Assembly: GCF_018408855.1 (NCBI RefSeq)
Contig: NZ_AP024325.1
Location: forward strand, 1,302,001-1,366,000
DNA: 64,000 nucleotides
Origin: Caballeronia sp. NK8
Lineage (GTDB): Bacteria > Pseudomonadota > Gammaproteobacteria > Burkholderiales > Burkholderiaceae
Direction of reading: 5' to 3'
Both the position numbers and the translations under genes were made by a program. Numbering within the stretch: the first letter of the stretch is position 1; every line of letters begins with the position of its first letter. A model generated the notes under the pieces. It saw only the letters and a list, made by a program, of their open reading frames with translations, was not told where the DNA came from and did no database searches. This document shows positions 16,360 through 26,138 of the stretch, piece by piece.

Positions 16360-17871
16360 TTACTTCGCGGTGGGCATCGCGAATTCGGCGCCCTTCTCCG
16401 TGCTCTCGGGCCAGCGCTGCATGATCGACTTCTGCTTCGTGTAGAAGCGCACGCCTTCCTCGCCATACGCGTGCATGTCGCCGAACAGGCTGCGCTTCCA
16501 GCCGCCGAAACCGTGCCATGCCATCGGCACCGGAATCGGCACATTGATGCCGACCATGCCCACTTCGATACGTCGGCCGAACTCGCGCGCGATATGGCCA
16601 TCGCGCGTATAGCAGGCGACGCCGTTGCCGAACTCATGTTCGTTGACGAGTTCCACCGCTTCGCTGAAGTCCTTCGCGCGCACGCACGCGAGCACCGGAC
16701 CGAAGATCTCTTCCTTGTAGATACGCATGTCCGGCGTGACGTGATCGAACAGCGTGCCGCCCGTGAAGAAGCCGTCTTCATGGCCCGGCACCTTGTAGCC
16801 GCGGCCATCGACGACGAGCGTCGCGCCTTCGTCGACGCCCATCGCGATGTAGCCTTCAATGCGCTCCAGCGCGGCGCGCGTGACGATCGGGCCCATTTCC
16901 GCGTCGGCTTCCATGCCGTTGCTGATCTTGAGCTGCTTCGCGCGCTCGGCAAGACGCGGCACGATCTTGTCGGCGACATCGCCCACCAGCACCGCGACCG
17001 AGATCGCCATGCAGCGCTCGCCCGCCGAGCCGTAACCCGCGCCGATCAATGCATCGACGGCCTGATCGATATCCGCATCGGGCATCACGACCATGTGATT
17101 CTTCGCGCCGCCGAGCGCCTGCACGCGCTTGCCGTGCTTCGCGCCGGTTTCGTAGATGTAGTTCGCGATCGGCGTCGAGCCGACGAAGCTGATTGCCCTG
17201 ACTTGCGGATGCGTGAGCAATGCATCGACGACGACCTTGTCGCCCTGCACGACGTTGAAGATGCCGTCCGGCAGACCGGCCTGCTTGAGCAGATCGGCCA
17301 TGAACAGCGACGCGGAGGGATCGCGCTCGCTCGGCTTCAGGATGAACGCGTTGCCCGCCGCGATCGCGACGGGGAACATCCAGCACGGCACCATGCACGG
17401 GAAGTTGAACGGCGTGATGCCCGCGACGACGCCGAGCGGCTGGCGCATCGTCCAGTTGTCGATGCCGGTCGAGACCTGCTCGGTGTAATCGCCCTTCAGC
17501 AGTTGCGGAATGCCGCACGCGAATTCGATCACGTCGATGCCGCGTGACACTTCGCCCTGCGCGTCCGAAAACACCTTGCCGTGTTCCGCCGTGATGATCG
17601 CGGCGAGTTCGTCGCGATGCTTGTTCATCAGTTCGAGAAACTTGAGCATGACGCGCGCGCGGCGGATCGGCGGCATGTCGCGCCACGCCGGGAACGCGGC
17701 TTTCGCGCTCGCAACGGCTGCGTCGACATCGGCGGCTTCGCCCAGCACGAGCTTGCGCGGACGCTCGCCCGTGGCGGGATTGAACACCGGCTGCGTGCGC
17801 GTGGCCGAGCCATGTGTGCGCTCGCCGTGAATGTAATGGACCACGTCGGCGGTATCGTTGAACGCTTGCAT
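16360..17871 (-). CDS. mmsA: Methylmalonate-semialdehyde dehydrogenase (CoA acylating)
   Basis: Converts methylmalonate semialdehyde (valine, thymine and myo-inositol catabolism) to propionyl-CoA with NAD and CoA. The 503-residue aldehyde dehydrogenase has the MmsA-typical [20 protein letters not shown], the Rossmann segment [12 protein letters not shown], the Glu region [18 protein letters not shown] and the catalytic Cys in [14 protein letters not shown]. Start ATG at 17871 has GAGGAGACGAG upstream; a longer frame to 18033 overlaps the divergent LysR gene. No mmsB lies nearby. Confidence 0.93.
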   Translation of the reverse strand: MQAFNDTADVVHYIHGERTHGSATRTQPVFNPATGERPRKLVLGEAADVDAAVASAKAAFPAWRDMPPIRRARVMLKFLELMNKHRDELAAIITAEHGKVFSDAQGEVSRGIDVIEFACGIPQLLKGDYTEQVSTGIDNWTMRQPLGVVAGITPFNFPCMVPCWMFPVAIAAGNAFILKPSERDPSASLFMADLLKQAGLPDGIFNVVQGDKVVVDALLTHPQVRAISFVGSTPIANYIYETGAKHGKRVQALGGAKNHMVVMPDADIDQAVDALIGAGYGSAGERCMAISVAVLVGDVADKIVPRLAERAKQLKISNGMEADAEMGPIVTRAALERIEGYIAMGVDEGATLVVDGRGYKVPGHEDGFFTGGTLFDHVTPDMRIYKEEIFGPVLACVRAKDFSEAVELVNEHEFGNGVACYTRDGHIAREFGRRIEVGMVGINVPIPVPMAWHGFGGWKRSLFGDMHAYGEEGVRFYTKQKSIMQRWPESTEKGAEFAMPTAK

Positions 17872-17955
17872 CTCGTCTCCTCGAAGGAATTGGTTTGGCG
17901 ATGGACACAGTGTAGGAAGCGTTGCGCCCCGTGCAAAGACGCTATGATTGAACTC

Positions 17956-17977
17956 ATTGTTTATATCGGCAAACAAT
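17956..17977. promoter_or_regulatory. Inverted repeat between mmsA and its LysR gene
   Basis: ATTGTTT-N8-AAACAAT, 7-bp perfect arms with 8-base spacer, in the 112-bp divergent spacer. It contains the T-N11-A pattern of LysR operators and lies seven bases before the regulator start, the expected place for autoregulation and control of mmsA. Confidence 0.55.
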
Positions 17978-17983
17978 CCGCTG

Positions 17984-18925
17984 ATGGACGAGCAAAAGAT
18001 CGAAGGTCTCTGGACGCATTTGCACTGGCTCACCGTGCTCGCGGAACAGGGCAGCTATACGGCGGCGGCCGCGCGCCTGAACGTGTCGAAGGCCGCGATG
18101 AGCCAGCGTATCGCGGAGCTGGAGCGCGCGGCGGGCGTGCCGCTCGTCACGCGCACGACACGCAGCGTGCGCTTCACGGAAGCGGGGCGCAGGCTCGTCG
18201 ACGATACGCGCGAGCAGTACGAGCGCATCGCGTCGAGCTTTCTGAGCGTGAAGGAAATGGCGGGCGTCGCGCGCGGCCTGATCCGCGTGACCTCGCCGAT
18301 GGCGTTTTCGCGGCAACAAATGGTGCCGCGCATGGCGGGATTTCTGCACGCCCATCCGGATGTGCGGGTGCAACTGGAGGCATCGGACCGCCTGAGTTCG
18401 ATTGCGACCGAAGGCTTCGATCTCGCGGTGCGGCACAGCGCGCAGGTGCCGGATACGCATGTCGCGTGGAAGCTGTGCGATACGCATTCGGTGATCGTCG
18501 CGACGCGCGCGTATTTGAAGCGGCGCGGCACGCCCGCGACCCCGACCGATCTCGCCACCCACGACTGCCTCGTCTATCCCCGTCCGCAGGCGTCGAGCAT
18601 CTGGTCGTTCGAGAGAAAAGGCGGGCGCAAGAGTTCGACCGGGCCTTATACGCTGGCCGTGAACGGGCCTTTTGCGGCGAACAATAGCGAGGTGTTGCGC
18701 GATGCCGCGCTCGACGATCTCGGCATTGCGCTATTGCCGGATTTCACCGCGCAGGCAGCGGTGCAGGCGGGAAAGCTCGTCGTGCTGTTGCCGGACTGGC
18801 GTCCGGTCGGCGCGTTCGCAGATCAGTTGTTCGTCGTGCGGCCTTATGCGCCGCATGTGCCGCGCGCGGTCGCGCTTTTCATCGGATATTTGCGTGAGGC
18901 GTTCGCGGGCGGATTTCCGCTTTAG
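17984..18925 (+). CDS. LysR-family regulator divergent from mmsA
   Basis: A 313-residue LTTR: winged-helix [20 protein letters not shown] and [20 protein letters not shown], then a CrgA-type effector domain ([56 protein letters not shown]). ATG at 17984 gives the usual N-terminus; an earlier start at 17948 would add twelve atypical residues through the palindromic operator. The divergent arrangement makes it the probable regulator of mmsA. Confidence 0.85.
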   Translation: MDEQKIEGLWTHLHWLTVLAEQGSYTAAAARLNVSKAAMSQRIAELERAAGVPLVTRTTRSVRFTEAGRRLVDDTREQYERIASSFLSVKEMAGVARGLIRVTSPMAFSRQQMVPRMAGFLHAHPDVRVQLEASDRLSSIATEGFDLAVRHSAQVPDTHVAWKLCDTHSVIVATRAYLKRRGTPATPTDLATHDCLVYPRPQASSIWSFERKGGRKSSTGPYTLAVNGPFAANNSEVLRDAALDDLGIALLPDFTAQAAVQAGKLVVLLPDWRPVGAFADQLFVVRPYAPHVPRAVALFIGYLREAFAGGFPL

Positions 18926-18947
18926 ATTCGAAGTTGTGTAAACGACA

Positions 18948-18977
18948 AAACGCGCCCGCTGTTACACGGGCGCGTTT
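18948..18977. terminator. Convergent terminator between LysR gene and DUF4148 gene
   Basis: Stem AAACGCGCCCG / CGGGCGCGTTT (11 bp) with an 8-base loop lies 22 bases after the LysR stop and 19 before the end of the minus-strand gene. A and T tracts flank it on both sides, so it probably serves both genes. Confidence 0.85.
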
Positions 18978-18995
18978 CGTTAGACCCCTTGATGC

Positions 18996-19313
18996 TTAAT
19001 GATGCGCGAACGTCGGGAACACGTCGCTTTGAACCGCATTGACGCGAGCGCCTGATTGCGCAGAGCCATCCGTCACGCCACCGAACGCGCTTTGCGCCGT
19101 GCCGTTTTGCGCTGCGATACGTGCTTCAGCGGCTTGAATGTCAGCGGGATACTTCGAATCGCTGATCACGCCCGGGTTATAGCCGGCCTTTTCGAGTTGA
19201 ACGATCTGTTGGCGAACTTCAGCGCGGGTCAAAGGCTGATTCGATTGCGCGAACGATGCGACCGGAGCGGCAAAAGCCAGAGCGACCGCTGCAATACCGA
19301 TGAACTTGTTCAT
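18996..19313 (-). CDS. DUF4148 domain secreted protein
   Basis: A 105-residue exported protein of the DUF4148 family, which is strongly expanded in Burkholderia and relatives. Signal peptide MNKFIGIAAVALAFAAPVASFA, then QPLTRAEVRQQIVQLEKAGYNP, the family hallmark, then SDSKYPADIQAAEARIAAQNG. It probably stays in the periplasm. The start has a perfect Shine-Dalgarno (GGAGGT) nine bases upstream. No biochemical role is established for the family. Confidence 0.9.
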   Translation of the reverse strand: MNKFIGIAAVALAFAAPVASFAQSNQPLTRAEVRQQIVQLEKAGYNPGVISDSKYPADIQAAEARIAAQNGTAQSAFGGVTDGSAQSGARVNAVQSDVFPTFAHH

Positions 19314-19564
19314 GATTGACCTCCGTACATAAGTTATTAGGTTGCCGCTCACGTTGCTGTGTTTGCTCGTTTGCGACCGTTGAAGAGAGTTTAGGGATCG
19401 CACGCCCTAGGGTAAATACTTAAAGAACGAAATCACTTTTGGCGAAATTCGTACTAATCCCGGCACGAACGGCGGTGCGCCAATGCCGTGTTAATCGCCT
19501 ATAAAGAAAAGCAGCAGTACTGGCGCATTACTTCGATAGCACGAACGATCGTTTATTCAGGGGA

Positions 19565-20812
19565 ATGACCTTGAACCGAATCCTGGTGATCGGCGCTGGC
19601 TTCGCCGGTCTGTGGAGCGCGCTGTCGGCGGCGCGCAAGCTCGACGAACTGCATCGCACGGATGAAGCCGAAGTCGCCATCGTCAATCCAGCGCCGTTTC
19701 ACAGCGTGCGGGTGCGAAATTACGAGCAGCCGCTCGACCCAACGCTCGTGCAGCTCGACACCGTGCTCGGGCCGGCGGGCGTGCGGCTGATTCAGGCCAA
19801 AGCAACCGAGATCGACAGCGCGAATCGCCGCGTGAAGATCGAGCGCGATGGCGCATCCGAATCGCTGGACTACGACCGGCTGATTCTCGCCGCAGGCAGC
19901 GTGCTCGTGCGGCCGCCGATTCCGGGCCTCGATCGCTTTTCGTTCGATGTGGATACCTACGCGGGCGCGTGCAAGCTGCAGGCGCATCTGCTCACGCTGC
20001 CCGCACTGCCCGATACGCCCGGCCGATATACGGCGGTCGTGGTCGGCGCGGGCTTGACCGGCATCGAGCTGGCGGCGGAACTGCCCGCGCGTTTGCGCGA
20101 GATCGTCGCGGAGTGCGATCGCGACAAGGTGCGCGTCGTGCTCGCGGATCGCTCGGCGAAGATCGCGCAATCGATGGGCGGCGCGCAGCCCGTCATCGAA
20201 GGCGCGTTGAAGACGCTCGATGTCGAGGCGCGCTCCGGTGTGTCGCTGGCCTCGCTCGATGGCCAGAGCGTGACGCTTAACGACGGCGCCGCGAGCGAGC
20301 GCATCGAGGCCGCGACGGTCGTCTGGTGCGGCGGCATGCATGCGAACGCGCTGGCGGCGCAACTGCCCGTCGCGCTCGATCCGCTCGGACGCGTGCCGGT
20401 CGATGCGTTCCTGCGTGCGGAAGGGGTGCCGGGCGTTTTCGCGGCGGGCGATTGCGCGCGCGTTCTGATCGACGGCACGCGGCCATCGGTGATGTCGTGC
20501 CAGCATGGCCGGCCGATGGGACGTTACGCGGGCAACAACGCCGTCTGCGATCTCTTCGGGCTGGAGATGCTGCCGCTGTCGATCGACTGGTACACGACCA
20601 TCTGCGATCTCGGGCCGTGGGGTGCGGTGTACACGGAGGGATGGGACAGGAAGCTCGTCTCCGAAGGCGAGACGGCGAAGGCGACCAAGCGCACGATCAA
20701 CGGCGAGCGCATCTATCCGCCGAAAAGCGGCCTGCGCGAGGATATCCTTCGGGCGGCGGCGCCCGTCGTGCAGACGCCGCCGCCAACCGAACGCGAGGAA
20801 CGCGCTGAATAG
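19565..20812 (+). CDS. NDH-2-like pyridine nucleotide-disulfide oxidoreductase
   Basis: A 415-residue FAD protein with the two dinucleotide folds of type II NADH dehydrogenases. The FAD-binding motif is ILVIGAGFAGLWSA at the N-terminus, the NAD-binding motif is VVVGAGLTGIELAAELPA near residue 160, and the second FAD motif is GVFAAGDCARVL near residue 298. The stretches VMSCQHGRPMGRYAGNN and DWYTTICDLGPWGAVYTEGW are typical of the NDH-2-like subgroup. No C-terminal membrane helix is visible, so membrane association is uncertain. Start ATG 19565 has AGGGGA upstream. It converges with the aldolase gene 10 bases away. Confidence 0.85.
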   Translation: MTLNRILVIGAGFAGLWSALSAARKLDELHRTDEAEVAIVNPAPFHSVRVRNYEQPLDPTLVQLDTVLGPAGVRLIQAKATEIDSANRRVKIERDGASESLDYDRLILAAGSVLVRPPIPGLDRFSFDVDTYAGACKLQAHLLTLPALPDTPGRYTAVVVGAGLTGIELAAELPARLREIVAECDRDKVRVVLADRSAKIAQSMGGAQPVIEGALKTLDVEARSGVSLASLDGQSVTLNDGAASERIEAATVVWCGGMHANALAAQLPVALDPLGRVPVDAFLRAEGVPGVFAAGDCARVLIDGTRPSVMSCQHGRPMGRYAGNNAVCDLFGLEMLPLSIDWYTTICDLGPWGAVYTEGWDRKLVSEGETAKATKRTINGERIYPPKSGLREDILRAAAPVVQTPPPTEREERAE

Positions 20813-20822
20813 CGCTGAAGCG

Positions 20823-21725
20823 TCAGGCTTTCTTCACGGACGCGTTGTAGATCTCGTCGATCGACACTTCGAGCGTCTTGTCGAACTCGCTGTCGCTCAT
20901 CGACTTCTTCAGCTCGTTGATGAGCGCGCGCGAGAAGCTCGCGATCATGCCGTGGTTCTGTTCGAGCTTCTTGCATGCGTCGGTGCGCGTATAGCCGCCC
21001 GACAGCGCGACGACACGCACGACACGCGGATGCTCGATCAGCGGGCGATAGAAATCCGCTTCATCGGGGATGGTCAGCTTGATCATCACCTTGCTCGATT
21101 CCGGCAGCGCGTCGAGGCCCTTGAGCAGTTCGTCGCGCAGGATCTTTTCCGCGCCCTTCTTGTCCGGGCTCTTGATCGAGACTTCGGGTTCGAGAATCGG
21201 CACGAGACCATGCTTGATGATCTGCGCGCCCACTTCGAATTGCTGCTTCGCCACTGCGGCGATGCCCTTCTCGTCCGCGTGATGGATCACCGAGCGCATC
21301 TTCGTGCCGAACACGCCGAGCTTCACGGCCCGCGCGAGCAGATCGTCGAGGCCGGGAATCGGCTTCATGACCTGCACGCCGTCGGCTTCGGCTTCGAGGC
21401 CCTTGTCGACCTTCAGGAACGGCACGACGCCGCGGTCTTCCCACAGAAACGTGGGAACGGGCTTGCCTTCCGCTTCACCGTCCATCGTGCGCTCGAACAG
21501 AATTGCGCCGATCACCTTCTTGCCGGTGAACGAAGGCGCGGTCATGATGCGTACGCGCATCTCGTGCATCAGCTTGAACATTTCCGCGTCGCCGCTGTAG
21601 GCATCGTCCGCAATGCCGTATTGCCGCAGCGCTCCGGGTGTCGAACCGCCGCTTTGATCCAGCGCGGCGATGAAACCATCCTTCTCAGCCATTTGCGTGA
21701 GCATCTTTTCGTTAGCCACGAACAT
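20823..21725 (-). CDS. Class I fructose-bisphosphate aldolase
   Basis: A 300-residue Schiff-base aldolase cleaving fructose-1,6-bisphosphate to DHAP and G3P in the cytoplasm. Family blocks: MAEKDGFIAALDQSGGSTPG, ILFERTMDG, PFLKVDKGLEAEADGVQVMK, GTKMRSVIH, LVPILEPEVSI (Glu-x-Glu) and VMIKLTIP with the probable Schiff-base Lys, then VVALSGGYTR. ATG at 21725 follows GAGGAGGAA; a start at 21743 lies on the far side of that site. It is monocistronic, convergent with the NDH-2-like gene. Confidence 0.9.
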   Translation of the reverse strand: MFVANEKMLTQMAEKDGFIAALDQSGGSTPGALRQYGIADDAYSGDAEMFKLMHEMRVRIMTAPSFTGKKVIGAILFERTMDGEAEGKPVPTFLWEDRGVVPFLKVDKGLEAEADGVQVMKPIPGLDDLLARAVKLGVFGTKMRSVIHHADEKGIAAVAKQQFEVGAQIIKHGLVPILEPEVSIKSPDKKGAEKILRDELLKGLDALPESSKVMIKLTIPDEADFYRPLIEHPRVVRVVALSGGYTRTDACKKLEQNHGMIASFSRALINELKKSMSDSEFDKTLEVSIDEIYNASVKKA

Positions 21726-21906
21726 TTCCTCCTCGAAGTTCAAACACCGGACCTTTTTTACGTGCGCGGTCCGGGCTTATGGTTCAGCTTCCACAAGTGT
21801 AATGGTTTTGGCGATCGCTCAAGACGTGGAAATCCGCCATTCGTGCGCGTGAGAGGCGCGAATGCGCTTCGATCGTGCGTTGGCGCACGGCCTGCGATAA
21901 ATACGC

Positions 21907-22341
21907 TCAGGAGGCGGCGGAGTTGAAGCCGCCCGCGCTGCCGGATCGCCAGACGAAGCCAAAGGCGCGGCGAATCAAGGATGGCGCGCGTTCGAAATCG
22001 GCGGCTGGCAGCAGTTCCGCATGATCGTTCGAAATTTCCACGACCGGTTCGACGACCGGTTCGACGACCGGTTCGACGACCGGTTCGACGACCGGTTCGA
22101 CGACTTCGATTTCCTGCACAGGCGCGAGCTTCTCGCGCGCGTCGCCGCAACGCCGGTTGAGCACGCGGCGCATGTCCGGGTCGTCGATGAGCGCCTGCGC
22201 GGTCGCCAGGCCGCGCTCGAATTGCAGCGCGTAGGCGATGTCGGTGAAATCCTCATAGCGGCCGCTATCGGCCAGTTCGAACGCCAGTTCAAGAGTGCGC
22301 TGGCGCTTCCATGCGTCGAGATCGTCGTGGCCCGTGCTCAC
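21907..22341 (-). CDS. Hypothetical protein with VVEP tandem repeat
   Basis: A 144-residue protein. The N-terminal 70 residues are a charged alpha-helical domain (LDAWKRQRTLELAFELADSG, YEDFTDIAYALQFERGLATA, MRRVLNRRCGDARE). It is followed by five units of Val-Val-Glu-Pro encoded by a perfect 12-bp repeat, then a basic C-terminus. There is no signal peptide or membrane segment. The start is GTG at 22341, supported by AGAGGAC seven bases upstream. The Pro-Glu-Val linker may form an extended rod between two domains. Function unknown. Confidence 0.7.
   Translation of the reverse strand: MSTGHDDLDAWKRQRTLELAFELADSGRYEDFTDIAYALQFERGLATAQALIDDPDMRRVLNRRCGDAREKLAPVQEIEVVEPVVEPVVEPVVEPVVEPVVEISNDHAELLPAADFERAPSLIRRAFGFVWRSGSAGGFNSAAS
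22041..22100. repeat. Five perfect tandem copies of a 12-bp unit
   Basis: CGACCGGTTCGA repeated exactly five times inside the coding region of the hypothetical gene 21907-22341. The unit length is a multiple of three, so copy-number change alters the VVEP linker without frameshift. The perfect identity suggests recent expansion by slippage or unequal exchange. Confidence 0.95.
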
Positions 22342-22491
22342 AGATGTCCTCTGCTTCGCGATGAGGTGCCGAAGATGTTAGCCCGCGCCAAACGTTTTGC
22401 CGTTGTCGCGCCACAACAAGCAGAGGAAAAGCGCATCAGAAATCGTACAAAAAGCGCTTGCCTGAAGCGCCGGATTCGCGATAGTCCTTGC

Positions 22492-22519
22492 TTGACACGG
22501 CTCGCCCAAGGTATTTAAT
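22492..22519 (+). promoter_or_regulatory. Probable sigma-70 promoter for the PBP4-like gene
   Basis: TTGACA (22492-22497), 16-base spacer, TTTAAT (22514-22519, five of six matches to TATAAT). It lies in the 305-bp gap 22342-22646, about 130 bases before the start codon of the PBP4-like gene. Nothing else recognisable was found in this gap. Confidence 0.6.
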
Positions 22520-22646
22520 TCACTCACCCGACCATTCGAAAATGGTGGCCGGCCGCCGACATCTCCTGTCTGCGCTGTGAAGCTGTCCCGACGTATTGGA
22601 TGTTCGCTCCATGTGGAGCGCGATGTGCCTTTATCGGAGCCGCGTC

Positions 22647-24299
22647 ATGAACCCGCTTTCAGGAAGTCCGGCACGCGTTGCCGCTCTCGCGCTGTCGTGC
22701 GCGCTCGCCGCATTCATCGCGGCTTGCGGCGGCTCGGATTCGAACGACACCTCCGTCCCCGACGCCATCACCCAGGTGATGAAAAAGCCGATGTATCAGG
22801 GCTCGACATGGGCCTTACGCGTCGTCGACCTGAATTCGGGCGATGTCATCTACGACATGAACTCGAACGCGCAGGTGTATGTCGCCTCGGTGCGCAAGGT
22901 GTTCTCGCTCGGCGCAGCGCTCGATCAATACGGCGCACAGCATCAGTTCCAGACGCCGGTGTATCGCCTCGGCACCGTCGATGCGACGGGCACGCTCAAC
23001 GGCAACCTCGTGCTCGTCGCGAGCGGCGACCTTGCGATGGGCGGCCGCACCAATCCCGACGGCACGCTCGCCTGGACCAATTTCGACCACAACGAAGCGA
23101 ACAGTCTGGGCAACGCGCAGATCACCACGCCCGATCCGCTCGCGGGCTATGCTTCGCTCGCGGCGCAGGTGGCGGCGGCGGGCATCAAGAAGATCAACGG
23201 CGAAGTCGTGATCGACGATCGCCTTTTCGAGCCCTTCGACTTCCGCGACGAATTCGATCTGCGGCCGATCTTCGTCAACGACGATCTCGTCGATACGATC
23301 ATTGGACAAGGCAGCGCGGGCTCGGCGGCGCCGGTGGATTACCGGCCGAAATCATCGGCGTTCACGGTGCAGTCCACGCTGATGACGGGCGCCGCGGGCA
23401 GCAGCGCGAACATCACCGTCACGCCGACGGACCCGACCTGTTTCGGCACGCTGCCGTGTGGCGGCGTGCTGGGCGGCACGATTCCGGCCGATTACGTGCC
23501 GCCGATCGTCCCGAGCTTCCCGGTGATCCGCACGTTTCGCATCACGCAGCCCTCGAACTACGCGCGCACGGTGCTCATCGAGGCGCTCGCGCGCGCGGGC
23601 GTGACCGTCACCGCGACGGCGGTGGAGAACAATCCGGTGCAACTGCTGCCCGCGAAGAACTCATACGCAGCGGACACGCGCGTCGCGCAGCTCACGTCGC
23701 AGCCGTACAGTGAATATACGAAGTGGATTCTGAAGGTCAGCTACAACATCGGCGCGGACACGGGCCTGATGCTGTTCGGCGTCGCGAACAACGGCTCGAC
23801 CACGCTCGACGCGGCGCTCGCCGCCGAAAACGCGACGCTCTCGAGCGCACCGTTCAATGTGCCGATGAACCAGACGCACTTCATCGACGGCAGCGGCGGC
23901 GGCGAGACCACGGCCACGCCGGTCGCGGTCATCGCGATGCTGCGCGCGATGAACGGCCGCCCGGCCTTCCCGGCATACGTCGATTCGATGCCGTTCCTCG
24001 GCGTCGACGGCTCGCTCGCGAGCACGACCGCCTTCGAAAGCGATCCGACGCTCGCGGGCGCGAAAGGCAAGGTCTACGCGAAGACGGGCACGTATGCGAT
24101 CGGCACCGATCTCCCGAACGGCCAGGTACAGACGACGCTCAAGGGACAGGCGCTCGCGGGCTATATCGACGCGAAGAGCGGCCGCAGGCTCGCGTTCGCG
24201 CTGATGGTGAACAACGTGCCGATCACCGACGTCCCCGACATCCTCAACGTCTTCAACGACCAAGGCACGATCGCGGCGAACATCTGGAAGCTGCAGTAA
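22647..24299 (+). CDS. D-alanyl-D-alanine carboxypeptidase/endopeptidase, PBP4 (S13) family lipoprotein
   Basis: A peptidase of family S13 that trims D-Ala or cuts cross-links in peptidoglycan. The 550-residue protein begins with a lipoprotein signal (ALSCALAAFIAAC, lipobox Cys27), so it should be membrane-anchored in the periplasm, unlike soluble E. coli DacB. The three active-site motifs are Ser81-Val-Arg-Lys84 (ASVRKVF), Ser365-Tyr-Asn and Lys479-Thr-Gly (AKTGTY), and between the first two lies the domain insertion typical of S13. A start upstream at 22596 is possible, but ATG 22647 has CGGAGC at good distance. Monocistronic; converges with the hydrolase gene 12 bases later. Confidence 0.9.
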   Translation: MNPLSGSPARVAALALSCALAAFIAACGGSDSNDTSVPDAITQVMKKPMYQGSTWALRVVDLNSGDVIYDMNSNAQVYVASVRKVFSLGAALDQYGAQHQFQTPVYRLGTVDATGTLNGNLVLVASGDLAMGGRTNPDGTLAWTNFDHNEANSLGNAQITTPDPLAGYASLAAQVAAAGIKKINGEVVIDDRLFEPFDFRDEFDLRPIFVNDDLVDTIIGQGSAGSAAPVDYRPKSSAFTVQSTLMTGAAGSSANITVTPTDPTCFGTLPCGGVLGGTIPADYVPPIVPSFPVIRTFRITQPSNYARTVLIEALARAGVTVTATAVENNPVQLLPAKNSYAADTRVAQLTSQPYSEYTKWILKVSYNIGADTGLMLFGVANNGSTTLDAALAAENATLSSAPFNVPMNQTHFIDGSGGGETTATPVAVIAMLRAMNGRPAFPAYVDSMPFLGVDGSLASTTAFESDPTLAGAKGKVYAKTGTYAIGTDLPNGQVQTTLKGQALAGYIDAKSGRRLAFALMVNNVPITDVPDILNVFNDQGTIAANIWKLQ

Positions 24300-24311
24300 C
24301 CCGCGTGCGGC

Positions 24312-25181
24312 TCACCACGCGGCGGCAAACGCCAGCACCGCGCGATTGAACGCGCCGGGGCTGGCGGCGTTCATGCCGTGCGACGCGCCCGCGATCGTCT
24401 GACGCTCCGCGAACTCGATCCACTCTTCCAGCCGGTCGACGTTGTTGCGGAACATGCGCGGGCTCTTCTGCCCGTCGATGAGCAGCGTGCGGCACTTGAT
24501 GTCGCGCGCCGCTTCGCGCGTGTAGGCGGGCAACGGATCGCGGAATTGCTTGGGCAGCGTGAGCGCGTTGTCGAGCGCCATGCGCCGGAAACTCTCCGAA
24601 CTCTTATTCCAGAAGCCCAGCATGCTCACCGAATCGACGAACATCTCCAGCCCCTTGTCGAACTCGCCCTGCTCGATCAGCTCCGCGACGCGCGCGCGCA
24701 GCGCGTTGGTCGCGGGCGGCAGCGTGGCCGGCACGGCCTGCGGCGTCGTTTGCAGCGGGCCGCCCGGATCGGCGAGCGTGAGCGTCTTCACGAGCCGCGG
24801 ATACTCGCGCGCCAGATGAAACGCGATGCAGCCGCCGCGCGAATGCCCGACGAGATGCACCGGCGCGAGATCGAGCGATGCGATGAACTCGGCCATTTCC
24901 GTGACGTGCGCTTCCCAGCCGAATTCGCCGCGCACGAAGGCATCGACAGCGGGCCAGTAGTGCGACAGGCTCGGCGCGACGCAGCGGAACTGCTTCGCGA
25001 GCGGGAGGATCTGCGCGCTCCAGTAGCGGTAATCGCACAGCGAGCCATGCACGAAGACGAGCGGCTCGCCCTCGCCGCACTCGATGTACGGCACCGAAAC
25101 CCCCGACGCCGTCGTGGCGAACGACGGTTCGGGCAGGCCTTGCACGGCAGTGAGGACGGAAAGATCGGTTCGCGCGTTCAT
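24312..25181 (-). CDS. Alpha/beta-fold hydrolase
   Basis: A 289-residue serine hydrolase. The oxyanion block is PLVFVHGSLCDYRYW, the nucleophile elbow is VHLVGHSRGGCIAF, the acid is probably in CRTLLIDGQKSPRM and the His is in GASHGMNAA. Start ATG 25181 has AAAGGAGCGAATCC. An open frame runs on to 26027 in the same phase but is antisense to the LysR gene and not coding. The substrate is unknown; ester, lactone or C-C bond hydrolysis are all possible. It is divergent from the LysR gene at 25287, its likely regulator. Confidence 0.85.
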   Translation of the reverse strand: MNARTDLSVLTAVQGLPEPSFATTASGVSVPYIECGEGEPLVFVHGSLCDYRYWSAQILPLAKQFRCVAPSLSHYWPAVDAFVRGEFGWEAHVTEMAEFIASLDLAPVHLVGHSRGGCIAFHLAREYPRLVKTLTLADPGGPLQTTPQAVPATLPPATNALRARVAELIEQGEFDKGLEMFVDSVSMLGFWNKSSESFRRMALDNALTLPKQFRDPLPAYTREAARDIKCRTLLIDGQKSPRMFRNNVDRLEEWIEFAERQTIAGASHGMNAASPGAFNRAVLAFAAAW

Positions 25182-25286
25182 TGGATTCGCTCCTTTGATG
25201 CGACTATGCGCCGCACTGCACCAAAAGAAAAACGCATAATTTTGATAGAATCGTTCAGATTTTCTGATACCAAACGGTCGTTCACC

Positions 25287-26138
25287 ATGAAAGCGCTCGA
25301 TCTGGATGTCCTGTCGATGATCGTCGCCGTCGCGGATACCGGCAATATCAGCCGCGCGGCGGAGCTCGTGCATCGCTCGCAATCGGCGGTGAGCATGCAG
25401 ATCAAGACGCTGGAAACCGCGCTGGGCAAGGCGCTGTTCGTGCGCAAGCCGCGCAGCGTGGTGCCGACGCAGGACGGCGAGGTGCTGCTCACCTACGCGC
25501 GCCGCATGATCGCGCTGCGCGACGAGGCGTGGGCGGCGGTGGTGCGGCCCGACGTGACCGGGCGCGTGGTGATCGGCGTGCCTGACGATTACGCGTCGTC
25601 GCTGTTTCCGCCGATCCTCAAGAAATTCTCGGCGACGTATCCGAAGGTCGAGATTCAGGTAGTCGGCCTGCCGAGCCTCGCGCTCGCGCCGATGGTGAAG
25701 GACGGCACGGTCGATCTCGTCTGCGCGACGCGCGTGAAGGGGCTGTCCGGCGAATTCCTGCGCCACGAGCCGATGGTGTGGGCCGCCGCACCCGGCGCGA
25801 CCGAAATCTGGAAAGAGCGGCCCTTGCCGATCGCGGTGTTCTTGCCCGGCAGCGTCGCGCGCGAGAACGCGATTCGCAGTCTCGAGCGCGCGCGCATCGC
25901 CTATCGGACGTCGTATGAAAGCCCGAGCCTGCTCGGTCTCTTGACGATGGCCGAAGCGGGCCTTGCCGTGACGCCGCTCGCGAAATGCGCGGTGCCTGCG
26001 CATTTCACGCTGCTCGGAGCGGCGCAAGGCCTGCCCGACATCGGCACGCTCGAAGTCGTGCTCGCGCGCAGCGCGGCGTCGAGACGGCCGCCTTGCGACT
26101 TTCTCGCCGAGCGCATCATGGCCGAGTTGCGGCGCTGA
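25287..26138 (+). CDS. LysR-family regulator divergent from hydrolase
   Basis: A 283-residue LTTR with helix-turn-helix SMIVAVADTGNISRAAELV and RSQSAVSMQIKTLETALGK, then an effector domain with VIGVPDDYASSLFPPILKKF. The group resembles regulators such as HdfR/LrhA-type LTTRs. It reads away from the hydrolase across a 105-bp AT-rich spacer. Its last 23 bases overlap the 3' end of the convergent squalene-synthase-like gene. Confidence 0.85.
   Translation: MKALDLDVLSMIVAVADTGNISRAAELVHRSQSAVSMQIKTLETALGKALFVRKPRSVVPTQDGEVLLTYARRMIALRDEAWAAVVRPDVTGRVVIGVPDDYASSLFPPILKKFSATYPKVEIQVVGLPSLALAPMVKDGTVDLVCATRVKGLSGEFLRHEPMVWAAAPGATEIWKERPLPIAVFLPGSVARENAIRSLERARIAYRTSYESPSLLGLLTMAEAGLAVTPLAKCAVPAHFTLLGAAQGLPDIGTLEVVLARSAASRRPPCDFLAERIMAELRR

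Noticed and set aside
22041..22100. Possible CRISPR array
   Set aside because: The 12-bp units are directly adjacent with no spacers and lie in frame within a coding region; this is a coding minisatellite.
24312..26027. A 571-codon minus-strand frame containing the hydrolase
   Set aside because: The N-terminal half is antisense to the LysR gene at 25287 and is arginine/histidine-rich. The hydrolase starts at 25181 with a good Shine-Dalgarno.
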